Below, piece after piece: positions 16,233 through 25,469 of a stretch of 64,000 nucleotides of DNA (the first letter of the stretch is position 1; the number at the start of each line of letters is the position of its first letter). The stretch is taken from NCBI RefSeq assembly GCF_003289955.1, contig NZ_QLZR01000010.1, forward strand, positions 1 to 64,000. The letters are read 5' to 3'. Under the pieces are notes generated by a model, which was not told the origin of the DNA, ran no database searches, and saw only the letters and a list, made by a program, of their open reading frames with translations. Source of the DNA: Planococcus halotolerans (GTDB lineage Bacteria > Bacillota > Bacilli > Bacillales_A > Planococcaceae). The position numbers were made by a program, and so were the translations under genes.

Positions 16233-16639
16233 CCATTCACCCCGTACTTCCGAATGATCAGCGCCTGCAGGAACGTATGAAACAAATCATGATCCAACGA
16301 GCCGACCAAGTCGGAAAGGGACGTTTCGTAGTTCTGGCCGAACAGGTCCGCTGCGGCTCGTGCGATCTTCGCATAGCCGCCGCTGAAATCGACCTCATCG
16401 AACAGGTCGAACGAACGGAATCCGTCGCTGCTGAAGTAAGGTCCCATTTTTTCATACAGTTCATCGTCGCTGGTTAGAACGAAAAGAACCGCCTGGTACT
16501 CGGGACTGGTTTGCTGGTAACGCGTCAAGTCATTCAGCCGTTGAAAGAACAACGACCGGTGGGAGGCGGATAGAAACTGCGGGGACAGTACCGGTTTTTC
16601 CGGGTGTTTGCCGCTGCAATCTGATTGCGAATGGGACAA
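16229..16639 (-). CDS. DUF6075-like small protein
   Basis: A 136-residue soluble protein. The segments LSASHRSLFFQRL, QAVLFVLTSDDELYEKM and VDFSGGYAKIARAAADLFG, and the C-terminal LDHDLFHTFLQALIIRKYG, follow the layout I associate with DUF6075: 'ALFYILAGNxDLYxK', 'VDLSSG' and 'LDxxNFxLAxxAIxxR'. The assignment is by memory of the family pattern and is moderate. Such proteins occur on Firmicutes mobile elements with no known activity. It is the first gene of a leftward two-gene operon with the HTH gene. The start could also be internal, because the first 20 residues are not family-like. Confidence 0.55.
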   Translation of the reverse strand: MSHSQSDCSGKHPEKPVLSPQFLSASHRSLFFQRLNDLTRYQQTSPEYQAVLFVLTSDDELYEKMGPYFSSDGFRSFDLFDEVDFSGGYAKIARAAADLFGQNYETSLSDLVGSLDHDLFHTFLQALIIRKYGVNG

Positions 16640-17245
16640 GAATTTTCCTCTTTTCTTAGGATTTATTTTTGAGTTTCTTCTATTATATAGTGCGTTTCTG
16701 ACAGACCCATTTTTCGACCTGTATTCAGCGAGCGATTTCCTGCTGGTGCTGCGGGTTAGTTCAAACGAATCGGGTTCTTGTTTTGCTACTAGCCGTGAAA
16801 TGTTTTTTCAGCCAATAGGCAGTTGTCCGAATTGCTAATACAGGTTTTCGCTGGGTGGATCCTCATGATGAAAAGACAAGTGAGATGTTCAATAACTCTA
16901 CTTTCCATTTGTTCTTCCGTTGAATTTTCCTTCATCGATTTCGGGTGAGTATCTCCTTTTGTTTCCTTTTTGAAAATCTGTCTTTTTTGGACGGCTTTCA
17001 GTTTTTCGGATCTTCAGAAGGAAAAACGAAATGGGGTGAAGTGAATTGAATGATAAATTATCTATAATCATTATACTATATAAACTATAAATACAAATTA
17101 ATTTTAATCAATTATAAAATAAAATGATAATAATTATTTAAAATAAACCTAAACAAAGGGACCATTTGTTTCATTACAATACTAAATAAGTTAAAATAAA
17201 GGAAAAAGATATTCTTTCCTTAGAAAAATAGAGGAAGAAAATGGA
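16640..17245. other. 600-bp gene-free region ahead of the recombinase
   Basis: The left half (16640-17040) has mixed composition; the right half (17040-17220) is very AT-rich, as expected for a promoter and protein-binding region. No convincing gene. If the tyrosine recombinase acts locally, its core and arm sites could lie here, but no clear direct repeat was found by eye. Confidence 0.4.
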
Positions 17246-18394
17246 ATGGAAGAAAAGAGGATAAAAATCATGGAATTGATCATAACTGGAAGTTTTGGGG
17301 AATTGCAGCTTTCGGAATTGTCGATGGGGGAGCTGCAGCAGAAAATCGATGCCGCGGAAAAGGGGAAGCAGAATCCGTTCAGTGAATTTAACGACGTGGA
17401 AATCCTCATGTGGTACATCCACGAACAAAAACATGCCGATGCCAAAAACGATCGATCGGACAGGACACGTCGGGAATACGAAAACGAGCTGCGGCTGTTC
17501 ATCGAACACCTTCTGCAGCATGGAAACGAAATCGGGGTGGATATCGAGCACATTAAAGAAGGCTCCTTATTCAAGTCGCTCGAGCCTCGGCATTTGCGCC
17601 GGTACCAGGAATGGCTGGTTTCCAGCAGTCCCTATGTCCAAAAAGGGAAGGTCTACAGTCCGGCCACGATCGCCCGGAAAACGACGATTTTGAAATCGTT
17701 CTTTCAGTACCTGTACCGGGGGCTGTACATCCGGACGGATGTGGCCAGCGGTTTGCGCATCGCGACGGTACGGAAAGACGACCGACCGGATCGCGACCTG
17801 GGACCGGGGGATGTCGTCAAAGCGTTGCGGGCCTTCCGTAACATGGAGCACCACGTAATGTTCGGCATTGTCCTGGTGTTGTCGACCACTGGGCTGCGGA
17901 ACGAGGAGTTCTGCAAATTGAAAGTGGGCGACGTCAAAAGTGACCGGATCCTGGGTGGCCATTATCTAGTGGTGACTGGCAAAGGGAATAAGAAACGGCA
18001 GATTCCGTTGAAAGAAAAAGTGCTCGAGAGCATCCGGCTGTTCCGGCAGGCACGAGGCTTACCGGTGCTTGCGGAAGCCGATCCGGCAGCACCGCTGTTT
18101 ACAACCAACCGGGGGACCGCTTTTTCGCCATCCTATTTGATCAGCTACATGACGAAGGAATTCAAGAAAATTGAACGGGAACTGGAAGGCATCGATGTGA
18201 AGCTGACGCCGCATGTGTTCCGGCATGCGTTTGCGATTACGTCCAGACTTAATAAGGCGGATGCTTATGATATCATGCGGTCACTGGGACACGAGAAATT
18301 GGAGACGACACAGATTTACTTGGAGAAGGTCTTTGCGCGGGAGGGGCATGCGATTAACCAATGGGCTGAAGACGCATTGGATGAAATTTTATAA
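17246..18394 (+). CDS. Tyrosine recombinase (phage-integrase family)
   Basis: A 382-residue protein. The SAM-like N-terminal core-binding domain spans about residues 60-165 (NDRSDRTRREYENELRLFIE to the linker). The catalytic domain follows with all expected residues: Arg in STTGLRNEEFC (about 214-224), Lys in VTGKGNKKRQI (about 240), His-x-x-Arg in LTPHVFRHAFA (about 325), His in RSLGHEKLETT (about 349), and the nucleophile Tyr in QIYLEKV (about 360). It should cut and rejoin DNA through a 3'-phosphotyrosine. The start could also be ATG 17270, which has AGAGG upstream. Length and order resemble XerC/D-like plasmid recombinases. Whether it uses the dif-like sites of this window is unknown; host XerC/XerD is the other candidate. 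Confidence 0.9.
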   Translation: MEEKRIKIMELIITGSFGELQLSELSMGELQQKIDAAEKGKQNPFSEFNDVEILMWYIHEQKHADAKNDRSDRTRREYENELRLFIEHLLQHGNEIGVDIEHIKEGSLFKSLEPRHLRRYQEWLVSSSPYVQKGKVYSPATIARKTTILKSFFQYLYRGLYIRTDVASGLRIATVRKDDRPDRDLGPGDVVKALRAFRNMEHHVMFGIVLVLSTTGLRNEEFCKLKVGDVKSDRILGGHYLVVTGKGNKKRQIPLKEKVLESIRLFRQARGLPVLAEADPAAPLFTTNRGTAFSPSYLISYMTKEFKKIERELEGIDVKLTPHVFRHAFAITSRLNKADAYDIMRSLGHEKLETTQIYLEKVFAREGHAINQWAEDALDEIL

Positions 18395-18408
18395 CAAGGG
18401 GGATCGGT

Positions 18409-18939
18409 ATAAAAAAGGCTTTTTTATCTGCGATTAAAATCACTGGTATAAAAGTAATTTCGTTTGGTTTATTAATAATTTTTTTGCCATCCTTAATCAG
18501 TCTAATTTTAAACATTCCTATAGGCAAATATACTATTGGCTCAGAAGATGCTTGGGTAGGATTTTGTGGAGGGTATATTGGTGGGATAGCCGGTGGTATC
18601 GTAGCATTTTATATAGCAAAACTTCAAATTGATGAAATGGGAAGAGGACAGAATAAAGTATTTACTGACAATTATTCTAGAAGCTATTTATAAATTGAAA
18701 ACTACTTCGATAAAATAATGCCTATGTTAAATGAAGATAACTTTTTGGTAAAGAAAATGTATTTACATCTAAATAGCGAAACAAATGCTCAAAACACTGC
18801 TAGTTCATTTGATAGGAGAAGCTTCTTTAACGATATAGATATTTATCTAGCAGATCTGAAAGGAATAGCCGAAGAAATAAAGCATTTTCAAAATTTACTA
18901 AAAGAAATTCCTTCAGAATACATACCGATTAGGGTTTAA
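18409..18939 (+). pseudogene. Decayed small membrane protein gene (lost start, in-frame stop)
   Basis: One reading frame runs from 18409 to 18939 apart from a TAA at 18691-18693. It begins AAGGGGG, a short spacer, then ATA AAA AAG, which looks like a good ribosome binding site in front of an ATG that became ATA. The first part encodes two membrane helices (ISFGLLIIFLPSLISLILNI and a glycine-rich helix GGYIGGIAGGIVAFYIA). After the stop, the frame continues as a helical soluble region (MPMLNEDNFLVKK to ITEYIP-like end). Two independent lesions argue for a pseudogene, although translation from the TTG at 18484 or reinitiation at 18718 could give fragments. Family unknown. Confidence 0.55.
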
Positions 18940-19004
18940 TTCTTTAAAAAATATATTTTAAGTTAAACTTATAACATCTTATAGATATTAAGGAGAGGTA
19001 AAAG

Positions 19005-20012
19005 ATGAAGATACAAAACCCGGAAACTAATCAACTACCACAAGGAATCGAAATCAATGATATTAAACTAGCAGTTGATTCTTCAGGTTATCCATTACAA
19101 ACGATCATCGCTCAAAAACTCCTAGATAAAGATTTTATGATTCAGGATGAGTGGAGCTATGTAGATAGTCAATCAAATTCCTTAAGAACGATGGACATTG
19201 TTGCACAGAAAATGTTATGGAATCTCGAAAAATATCAGCCTAGGATTCGTCCGGAACTAAATCTATTAATAGAATGTAAACAATCAAATCTTCCTTATAT
19301 TTTCTTTCTTAATAATACGAAACCTATTAGATATGAATTTCCTATAATAGCAGGTGTTCCTCATGAAGAGATAACGATATCATCAAATGATACTATTTCA
19401 ACATATATCAACCCAGTATATGCCACTCTGGGTCTTGAAGCGGAAGCTTTCTTTCGGGAAACACCTGAATTTTGTTCAACATTTTCAAAGTGCTCACGTA
19501 GAGGTAAAAATATTGAGCTGTCTGGAAGCGATGCCTATAATGGCTTAGTTCTTCCTTTAATAAAAGCTACTCAATATTTTGAAAGTAGTCAGAAATCTAA
19601 ATCTTCAGCTGTGTATCATGACGCACATTTAACAATCCCCTTAGGTATTGTTGATGCACCTATGTTTGGTGTTAGAGTATTGGAAAAAGGTAATGAGTTA
19701 TTTCCTTTACCATGGGTAAGAGTTCTAAAACATGAGTCTTTTGAAAACAATGAAGCTTATAATAATCAGAAACTATATGCACTAGACGTTGTTCATAAAG
19801 ATTATTTCGATACATATATGAATGAGCATCTCATTCCCTTCGCTAAAGTGTTTAGTGAAAGGGTCCATAAGCACGAAAAAGTATTATTAGCAGGAAAAGG
19901 ATTTATAAGAGATATGGAAAGTCAGTGGCCACCATCTCTTGAAGAAAGACTAGAAGTCAAATCTTTTATCAAAAGGACAAGTAACCTGATACCGAAATTA
20001 CTTAAAAAATAA
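19005..20012 (+). CDS. PD-(D/E)XK nuclease-like protein
   Basis: A 335-residue soluble protein with AAGGAGAGG before ATG 19005. Residues about 40-95 show the arrangement of a PD-(D/E)XK nuclease core: a helix with IIAQKLLDKDF, the acidic residue in NSLRTMDIVAQK, and the E-x-K strand LNLLIECKQSN. The aspartate, glutamate and lysine would form the metal site. The rest is not recognised. Proteins of this build are often restriction or anti-phage effectors on mobile elements. The convergent neighbour is a DUF3800-like protein, another class linked with defence loci. The nuclease call rests on the motif and spacing alone. Confidence 0.55.
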   Translation: MKIQNPETNQLPQGIEINDIKLAVDSSGYPLQTIIAQKLLDKDFMIQDEWSYVDSQSNSLRTMDIVAQKMLWNLEKYQPRIRPELNLLIECKQSNLPYIFFLNNTKPIRYEFPIIAGVPHEEITISSNDTISTYINPVYATLGLEAEAFFRETPEFCSTFSKCSRRGKNIELSGSDAYNGLVLPLIKATQYFESSQKSKSSAVYHDAHLTIPLGIVDAPMFGVRVLEKGNELFPLPWVRVLKHESFENNEAYNNQKLYALDVVHKDYFDTYMNEHLIPFAKVFSERVHKHEKVLLAGKGFIRDMESQWPPSLEERLEVKSFIKRTSNLIPKLLKK

Positions 20013-20104
20013 AGAACTTGCTCGTTCCATTTACTTTTCATGTCATTACTTTATCTAACCTAATATAAAAAATGGATACTAAACACTTTGAAAGTTCATA
20101 GAAG

Positions 20105-20149
20105 AAACCCACACCTTTCCAGAAAAAATTAAGCGAAAGGTGTGGGTTT
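20105..20149. terminator. Bidirectional terminator between convergent genes
   Basis: 15-bp perfect stem (20105-20119 with 20135-20149, AAACCCACACCTTTC). It lies between the stop codons of the nuclease-like gene and the leftward DUF3800-like gene. Confidence 0.8.
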
Positions 20150-20196
20150 GACTTTGGTGTAGCATAGGTTTTATAAAAAATCTTATTCAAAATATT

Positions 20197-21531
20197 TTAA
20201 GGACGCACTATACCTTCGGATATTGCTTTAGCAAGACTGCCATAAATCATTTTTGCTTGTAGTTCATCCGCAATCATACTATGTATCTTTAAATCATATT
20301 TTACTTTAAAGATTTTCATATAATTTTCTGTATGAGATGTAGAATTGGTTTTTTTATATTCTTCAAAAATGGTATATTGATCTACATACGCTAAAAACGA
20401 TTCAAAAACTAGTGTGCTATCAAAATATAAATCATTCGTAAAACTATACTGATTACTAGTACCAAAAAGATATTTGTGAAACTTTTTTATTAAATTGAAT
20501 TGATCATTGTTTAGATTGAAAAATTCACTAGATAATAGCTTACGTTTATACGATTCATTTTTATCAGACTTCAAATCTAGTGTTAATTTAGATATATAAT
20601 TTCCTATAAATGCTACTAAAACGTCAGCAATTCTTAAGCCTACATATTTTCCAGAATCCAATCCTTCATGAACTTCGGAGAAAAGTAGCTTCTTAAAGGG
20701 ATGACTTTTTATCCCATCATCAAGCATTAGCTCGATTTCATCTGGAACTACTTTTAACTTTATTAACCACAAATCCAAACTAAATACAGCTTTTTCCCAG
20801 TTTAATGTAATAAAACGTTCACTTTCAAAAAAATCATCTACTAAATAAGTTTGGTAAAGGTTAATTATATAAATTAACTCATTATAGATTTCTAGTTGAA
20901 CCTTTAATTTATCTTTGAATCGAAAACCTCCATGTTCTTTAGTGAAGGATTTTAAGTCCTTTAATATTAATTTAATTACTTTGTTATTTGAAAAGCTTTC
21001 ATTAAATAATGCTTGTATAACTTCTTGGCTTGCCTCATTCTCTGCATATTTTATAAAATTATATATAATTCTGTTAGCATTAGGTATAAAACCTCTACTT
21101 GCTAATTTCAAAATCCATCCTTTGAATCTTTTATCTACAACTAAGGTTATTTTATTTACGACGAACACATGGTAATCAACTTCATTTTCTAATAAAATAT
21201 CAATTAAATCGCTATAGAAATCCACTCCGTTTTTCTTTAAACTGACAGCACCGTATTTAAAGTTTTTCTTTAAAATATAACTACCTTTCAATTCGGTATC
21301 CTTACCTTTGAATTTTTGACTAGTAGCCTTATATTCTTTTTCAAGAACAAAATAACTAGTATCCAGATGCGCTAAATAATTTTCAGGAACCCTAACAGCG
21401 GTGGCAATAAAATCTTTCATCATATCTGTTCCTAGCTCTATCTTTTGTTGATCGTTGTAAGGAGTTTTTGAGTTTCCCAATGCTTTTATAGTTTCTTGTG
21501 TTCCTTTTTCATCGATATAAATATAATCCAC
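20197..21531 (-). CDS. DUF3800-like protein
   Basis: A 444-residue protein starting at GTG 21531 with AAGGGGAAG upstream. It opens with MDYIYIDEKGTQETI, the YIDExG signature of DUF3800, an RNase H-like fold. Near residue 295 it has VGLRIADVLVAFIGNYI, which matches the family's second acidic motif ('LQLADLIAG'). The long middle part is helical and divergent, so the assignment is moderate. DUF3800 proteins are thought to be nucleases by fold and are frequent near phage-defence genes. The gene faces the PD-(D/E)XK gene across a shared terminator. Composition is strongly AT-rich. Confidence 0.5.
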   Translation of the reverse strand: MDYIYIDEKGTQETIKALGNSKTPYNDQQKIELGTDMMKDFIATAVRVPENYLAHLDTSYFVLEKEYKATSQKFKGKDTELKGSYILKKNFKYGAVSLKKNGVDFYSDLIDILLENEVDYHVFVVNKITLVVDKRFKGWILKLASRGFIPNANRIIYNFIKYAENEASQEVIQALFNESFSNNKVIKLILKDLKSFTKEHGGFRFKDKLKVQLEIYNELIYIINLYQTYLVDDFFESERFITLNWEKAVFSLDLWLIKLKVVPDEIELMLDDGIKSHPFKKLLFSEVHEGLDSGKYVGLRIADVLVAFIGNYISKLTLDLKSDKNESYKRKLLSSEFFNLNNDQFNLIKKFHKYLFGTSNQYSFTNDLYFDSTLVFESFLAYVDQYTIFEEYKKTNSTSHTENYMKIFKVKYDLKIHSMIADELQAKMIYGSLAKAISEGIVRP

Positions 21532-21623
21532 TATGTTCTTCCCCTTTGCATTACTTCATCTGTCTATTTTACATTAATGAATTGCTTAAAAATAAGAATT
21601 GAAAAGTAATTACAAATAAGAAA

Positions 21624-21646
21624 AGGGGTGCTCAAAGAGCACCCCT
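21624..21646 (-). terminator. Hairpin between the DUF3800-like gene and the biosynthetic cluster
   Basis: AGGGGTGCTC and GAGCACCCCT form a 10-bp stem with a 3-nt loop. Leftward reading gives TTCTTATTT after the stem, a possible terminator for the long leftward biosynthetic operon that ends at 21779. Confidence 0.5.
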
Positions 21647-21778
21647 TCCGACTATACAGCCAACCTTTTTATCGGCTGACCCGCCGTCACGCACGATATT
21701 TTATAAATTAATAATAACATATAAAAAAAAAGGAAGACATCCCTTAAAAAAATATATCTATCTTGAATGAATAAATGA

Positions 21779-22996
21779 TTACTCGTATTCACATATCTCT
21801 TTGAACCACTCATCCACTAATTCAATTCTTTCAACTAAAACTTTTGGATTATCTGCTACACAGATAAACGCAGCCGTAGAAAAAACACTTGAATTAGAAC
21901 CAGTAAATTGCGACCCTATTTTCGCAAACTGATGATAGTCAACTACCCATTCATAAGGAATTTTTTCAGGCATACTTTTTAAAATACCAACTTTCGGACA
22001 ACTTAGTACCCAACCTAACAATTCATTGTTTTTTGAAGCTGAAATTAATTGATCATAATTATTTAAACTCGACAAACCTGCCTCAACTCTAGCAACTTCT
22101 TTGGTTATATGAATTCCATACTTTTTCTCAATTGCTTCTGGAATTCTCCCGCCACCTGTTCTACTTGCAATCTCACAGAAAATTAGCTCATTATTTTTAA
22201 CGAAAACCTCTAAGTGAAATGTAAAATTGTCGGGTTTAGGCATACTTTTAATCACTTCTTCGGTATATTCTATTAATTTTTGATAAAGAATATCGCTTTT
22301 TTGAAGCCACATACTAGCAGTGGAAACACCCTTCTTAAATTCCATACAGCCATTTATATATTTTGAAGGAATAGCTAATTGAATTTCTTTATTTAGAACC
22401 ATTCCATCCACATGATACATTTCACCATCGATAAATTCTTCTGCAATATAATTTAAAATATTGTTTTGTTTTATTAAAGTCTCAAGCTCTTGAAGATTTG
22501 ATACTTTATTCGTATTTACTGAACCAGCACCATCATTAGGTTTAATTATTATGGGGAAACCAATATTTTCTATAAAAGAGTATAAATCTGAATATGATTC
22601 CAATAACTGAAAATCAGGAGTTTTAATACCTTGCTTCCGAACAGTTTCTTTCATTACGTCCTTATCCCTAAAACATTGAGCGCTATGCTTTGATTGACCA
22701 GCAATGTTTAATAAATCTCTTAAATCACCGGCTCTTTTCAAGTCAAATTCTCTAAATGACAGAATTTTGTCGAATTTATACTTCTTATGTAATGCGCATG
22801 CTAAATTCTCTACTTCCCAATAATCATGCCAATTTTCTATTGATATGAACTTATAGTTCTTTTCTTTAATATTTTCTTGATAAGAATTTAAGTGACCTTT
22901 TGGCGTAAGACATATAACATTGCCTGTGAAATCTTTTAGCCAAACGTTTAACGGAGTGAAATAGTAATTTGATGAATTTAAGACAAGTATGTTCAT
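21779..22996 (-). CDS. ATP-grasp ligase (cluster gene 7)
   Basis: A 405-residue ATP-grasp protein. The N-terminal pre-ATP domain is followed by ATP-binding strands (FPIIIKPNDGAGSVNT, about residues 153-168; YIAEEFIDGEMYHVDGMVL) and the metal-binding end of the fold (FHLEVFVKNNELIFCEIASRTGGGRI, with Glu and Asn/Arg positions of the family). Such enzymes activate a carboxylate as an acyl phosphate and couple it to an amine, making amide or peptide bonds. It is a paralogue of the other cluster ligase at 27902-29050. A good AAGGAG site precedes ATG 22996. It is the last gene of the leftward operon. Two different ligases suggest two successive condensations. Confidence 0.85.
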   Translation of the reverse strand: MNILVLNSSNYYFTPLNVWLKDFTGNVICLTPKGHLNSYQENIKEKNYKFISIENWHDYWEVENLACALHKKYKFDKILSFREFDLKRAGDLRDLLNIAGQSKHSAQCFRDKDVMKETVRKQGIKTPDFQLLESYSDLYSFIENIGFPIIIKPNDGAGSVNTNKVSNLQELETLIKQNNILNYIAEEFIDGEMYHVDGMVLNKEIQLAIPSKYINGCMEFKKGVSTASMWLQKSDILYQKLIEYTEEVIKSMPKPDNFTFHLEVFVKNNELIFCEIASRTGGGRIPEAIEKKYGIHITKEVARVEAGLSSLNNYDQLISASKNNELLGWVLSCPKVGILKSMPEKIPYEWVVDYHQFAKIGSQFTGSNSSVFSTAAFICVADNPKVLVERIELVDEWFKEICEYE

Positions 22997-23017
22997 TCTA
23001 TTTTCTCCTTTTCAAGT

Positions 23018-23638
23018 TTATTGAACAGAAAATACTAGTTTGAAAGCTTCTGCTTTTTCTACCCCAATTTGATTTCCGCGCCAGCTAGCCAATTTTTCCA
23101 TATCCTTTGCATAATGCGCGGTATTACCACTGTTTTGAGATTTATGTAATAAAAAAGCATTGTATTTATAATAATAATAATCAGTTATATCTACAAATAC
23201 ATTAGGTGTAAACGCGGATCCTTTTAAAGGGTTTTTTTGATTAATTTGTTCAAAAAAATATAAGGAAAATAGATTTTTTCTTAAACAAGACTGCACAGAA
23301 TTCGATATAATTCTATGATCTTGATGACTGTCTTCATCCCAATGGGTATAAATAATATCTGGTTTGTACTTCTCAATTAAATTATCAAAAAGAGTAACTA
23401 ACTCAATATATTCATAATGTTCTACAGCTTCATTCATATTTTCGTCGAGAAATACACATTCTATACCCAATAAATTTGCAGACTCAATTGCTTCTTTTCT
23501 CCTTATATTTCCTGGATGTGGTAGGCAAGAAATAATATTTATTACTCTATTACCAGACTTTACGTTTTTCAAAGCCGTGCCTCCCATTCCGATTTCGGCA
23601 TCGTCAGGATGGGCAGTAATAATCAAGACAGTTTTCAT
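23018..23638 (-). CDS. PIG-L/LmbE family deacetylase (cluster gene 6)
   Basis: A 206-residue zinc-dependent deacetylase-like protein. The N-terminal motif AHPDDAEIGMGG (residues 9-20) holds the zinc-binding His and Asp and the catalytic Asp. The second zinc histidine is in DSHQDHRIIS (about 106-115). Family members remove acetyl groups from N-acetylated sugars (GlcNAc-PI, GlcNAc-malate of bacillithiol, mycothiol and antibiotic pathways). Here an N-acetyl sugar or similar intermediate is the expected substrate. It lies 8 bp from the aminotransferase gene and 22 bp from the ATP-grasp gene in the same operon. Confidence 0.85.
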   Translation of the reverse strand: MKTVLIITAHPDDAEIGMGGTALKNVKSGNRVINIISCLPHPGNIRRKEAIESANLLGIECVFLDENMNEAVEHYEYIELVTLFDNLIEKYKPDIIYTHWDEDSHQDHRIISNSVQSCLRKNLFSLYFFEQINQKNPLKGSAFTPNVFVDITDYYYYKYNAFLLHKSQNSGNTAHYAKDMEKLASWRGNQIGVEKAEAFKLVFSVQ

Positions 23639-23645
23639 TTTAGTC

Positions 23646-24764
23646 TCACCTTATAATTATTTTATTTATATGACTTACTATATTTTTTATGTCTGTGTCG
23701 GTCATATCTACATTAAGCGGTAATGCAATATGATTATCAATAAACTTTTTTGCTAATGGGAAGGATCTATTTTTAAATTCATTTTTTACACAGTGATGTT
23801 CACTTAATAAAAATGGATAACACTTTCCTACACCAACATGTTCTTTAGATAGTGCATTTGTTATTAAATTAGTCATATTCGTAGATTCGAATTTTAAAAT
23901 AAATTTATAGAAACTGCTAGTTTTAGAGGAGCTTGAATATTCATCTTGAAATTTACCTGGAACATTAAACTCTTTAAGATATTGAACATATAGTTTAGCC
24001 AAAAAGTTTCGCTTTTCAATAATCTTTTTTAATTTTTCCATTTGAATTACGGCTGCTAAAGCATTAAATTCACTAATTATCCAATCTGAACTCAATTCTT
24101 CACAATTCCCTACACTATTCACACCATGTGTCCGCATTAAATTGGCTTTTTTATATAAAGAGTTCTCATCGGTTACAATCACCCCTCCAGTTCCAGCTGT
24201 AACAATCTTTGTAGGGTACAGTGAATAAATAGAAGCGTATCCAAAGGAGCCAGCTGGTTTGTTCTCTAAATACGCTCCTACTGAATGGGAGCAATCTTCA
24301 ATTAGATATAAACCTCTTTTATTACAAACACTTTTTAGAAGTGGTAGCGAATCGCACATTATTCCTGCTATGTGAGTGACAATTACCGCACATGTATTTT
24401 CATCAATATTTTCGCATAGATCATCTATAGAAATTGATAAAGAATCGTAGTCAATATCAACTATTACTGGTATGCCTCCTGCATTTTTAATAGCATATAA
24501 AGTGGAAATAAATGTGTTAGCCGGAATAACAACTTTTTTACCGCGTACATTTATATGCTTTAAAATAATTTCTAAAGCTGCGGTAGCTGAAGAAACAGCA
24601 ACCGCATATTTTTTAGTAGAAAATTTCGAAAATAAATATTCTAATTTATCTGTATATTCACCAAGAATCAATTTCCCGGAATATAGAATCTGCGAAACAC
24701 TATTTGTATACTTTTCAATATCTTCTTCACTAAATTTAGGTGATGAATTCCAATTGTTTTTCAC
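23646..24764 (-). CDS. DegT/DnrJ/EryC1/StrS-type PLP aminotransferase (cluster gene 5)
   Basis: A 372-residue PLP enzyme. Recognised by AVAVSSATAALEIIL (about 55-69), the aspartate/histidine block LIEDCSHSVGAYLENKPAGS (about 157-176), and the lysine that binds PLP in LYPTKIVTAGTGGVIV (about 184-199). The family transaminates keto-sugars, or acts on related cyclitols, in nucleotide-sugar and antibiotic pathways. GTG start 24764 overlaps the end of the WbqC-like gene by 29 bp, with AGGATGAG as ribosome binding site, so translation is probably coupled. With the PIG-L enzyme it points to an amino sugar or amino-cyclitol building block. Confidence 0.85.
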   Translation of the reverse strand: MKNNWNSSPKFSEEDIEKYTNSVSQILYSGKLILGEYTDKLEYLFSKFSTKKYAVAVSSATAALEIILKHINVRGKKVVIPANTFISTLYAIKNAGGIPVIVDIDYDSLSISIDDLCENIDENTCAVIVTHIAGIMCDSLPLLKSVCNKRGLYLIEDCSHSVGAYLENKPAGSFGYASIYSLYPTKIVTAGTGGVIVTDENSLYKKANLMRTHGVNSVGNCEELSSDWIISEFNALAAVIQMEKLKKIIEKRNFLAKLYVQYLKEFNVPGKFQDEYSSSSKTSSFYKFILKFESTNMTNLITNALSKEHVGVGKCYPFLLSEHHCVKNEFKNRSFPLAKKFIDNHIALPLNVDMTDTDIKNIVSHINKIIIR

Positions 24765-25458
24765 GTATTCTCATCCTATCTTCAAGAAAAGACTCTTTAA
24801 TTAAATATTTATCTGTATTAAACACATAATCTAATATAGATAAATTTTTGCTGCCTAAATGATTGACTCTTTGATAAATAGGTTCAACGAAATTTTGTGG
24901 AATTAAATTTAATTTATTTTCTGTAAATTTAGCTGTTTCTAAATAAGAAGAACCACTACCGAAAATGTAATATTTACCCTCTAAAATTTTACATATATCG
25001 ACAAGCTTGTCTGTTCGGTTACTATCAATATTTAATTCTGATGAAGAGATGAGTTGTGTATCTATTTTTAAATATATTAGTAACTTTTTTATTAAATCAA
25101 TGTTTAACTCATATAAAAACTCATGATCTTGATTGTATACTGAACAAATTAATTGATATACCTCGGGAAAGTTAGGAGCTTGATTGTAATTATAGAAAAG
25201 AGTTTTTAAATGCCTAGATTTCCAATCTCTCATATAACAAATTTGCTTTTTATTAATTCTTTCATAGCTATTATTTGAACGTATGGGAACAGTTAAATAA
25301 ATCTTTCCATTTTTAGAATCAATAGAATTTCGGTTATGAAAATCACCCTTTGAATACTGAACATCATCTAAAAAAACAAAAGTATCTGATAAGCTAATTT
25401 TATGAAAATATCCAATCCAAGGAATAAAATTTGGTTGATGTATAGCAATATAACTCAT
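24736..25458 (-). CDS. WbqC-like family protein (cluster gene 4)
   Basis: A 240-residue protein with the WbqC signature at its start: IAIHQPNFIPWIGYFHKI followed by DTFVFLDDVQYSKGDF and NRNSI (residues 4-45). The family occurs in O-antigen and antibiotic gene clusters. Its fold and exact reaction are not well established, though transferase activity on acyl or sugar intermediates has been proposed. It has an AGGTGA site, follows the radical SAM gene by 11 bp and overlaps the aminotransferase gene. Context suggests it works on the same amino-sugar-like intermediate. Confidence 0.8.
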   Translation of the reverse strand: MSYIAIHQPNFIPWIGYFHKISLSDTFVFLDDVQYSKGDFHNRNSIDSKNGKIYLTVPIRSNNSYERINKKQICYMRDWKSRHLKTLFYNYNQAPNFPEVYQLICSVYNQDHEFLYELNIDLIKKLLIYLKIDTQLISSSELNIDSNRTDKLVDICKILEGKYYIFGSGSSYLETAKFTENKLNLIPQNFVEPIYQRVNHLGSKNLSILDYVFNTDKYLIKESFLEDRMRIREKQLEFIT

Positions 25459-25469
25459 AATTCACCTGC

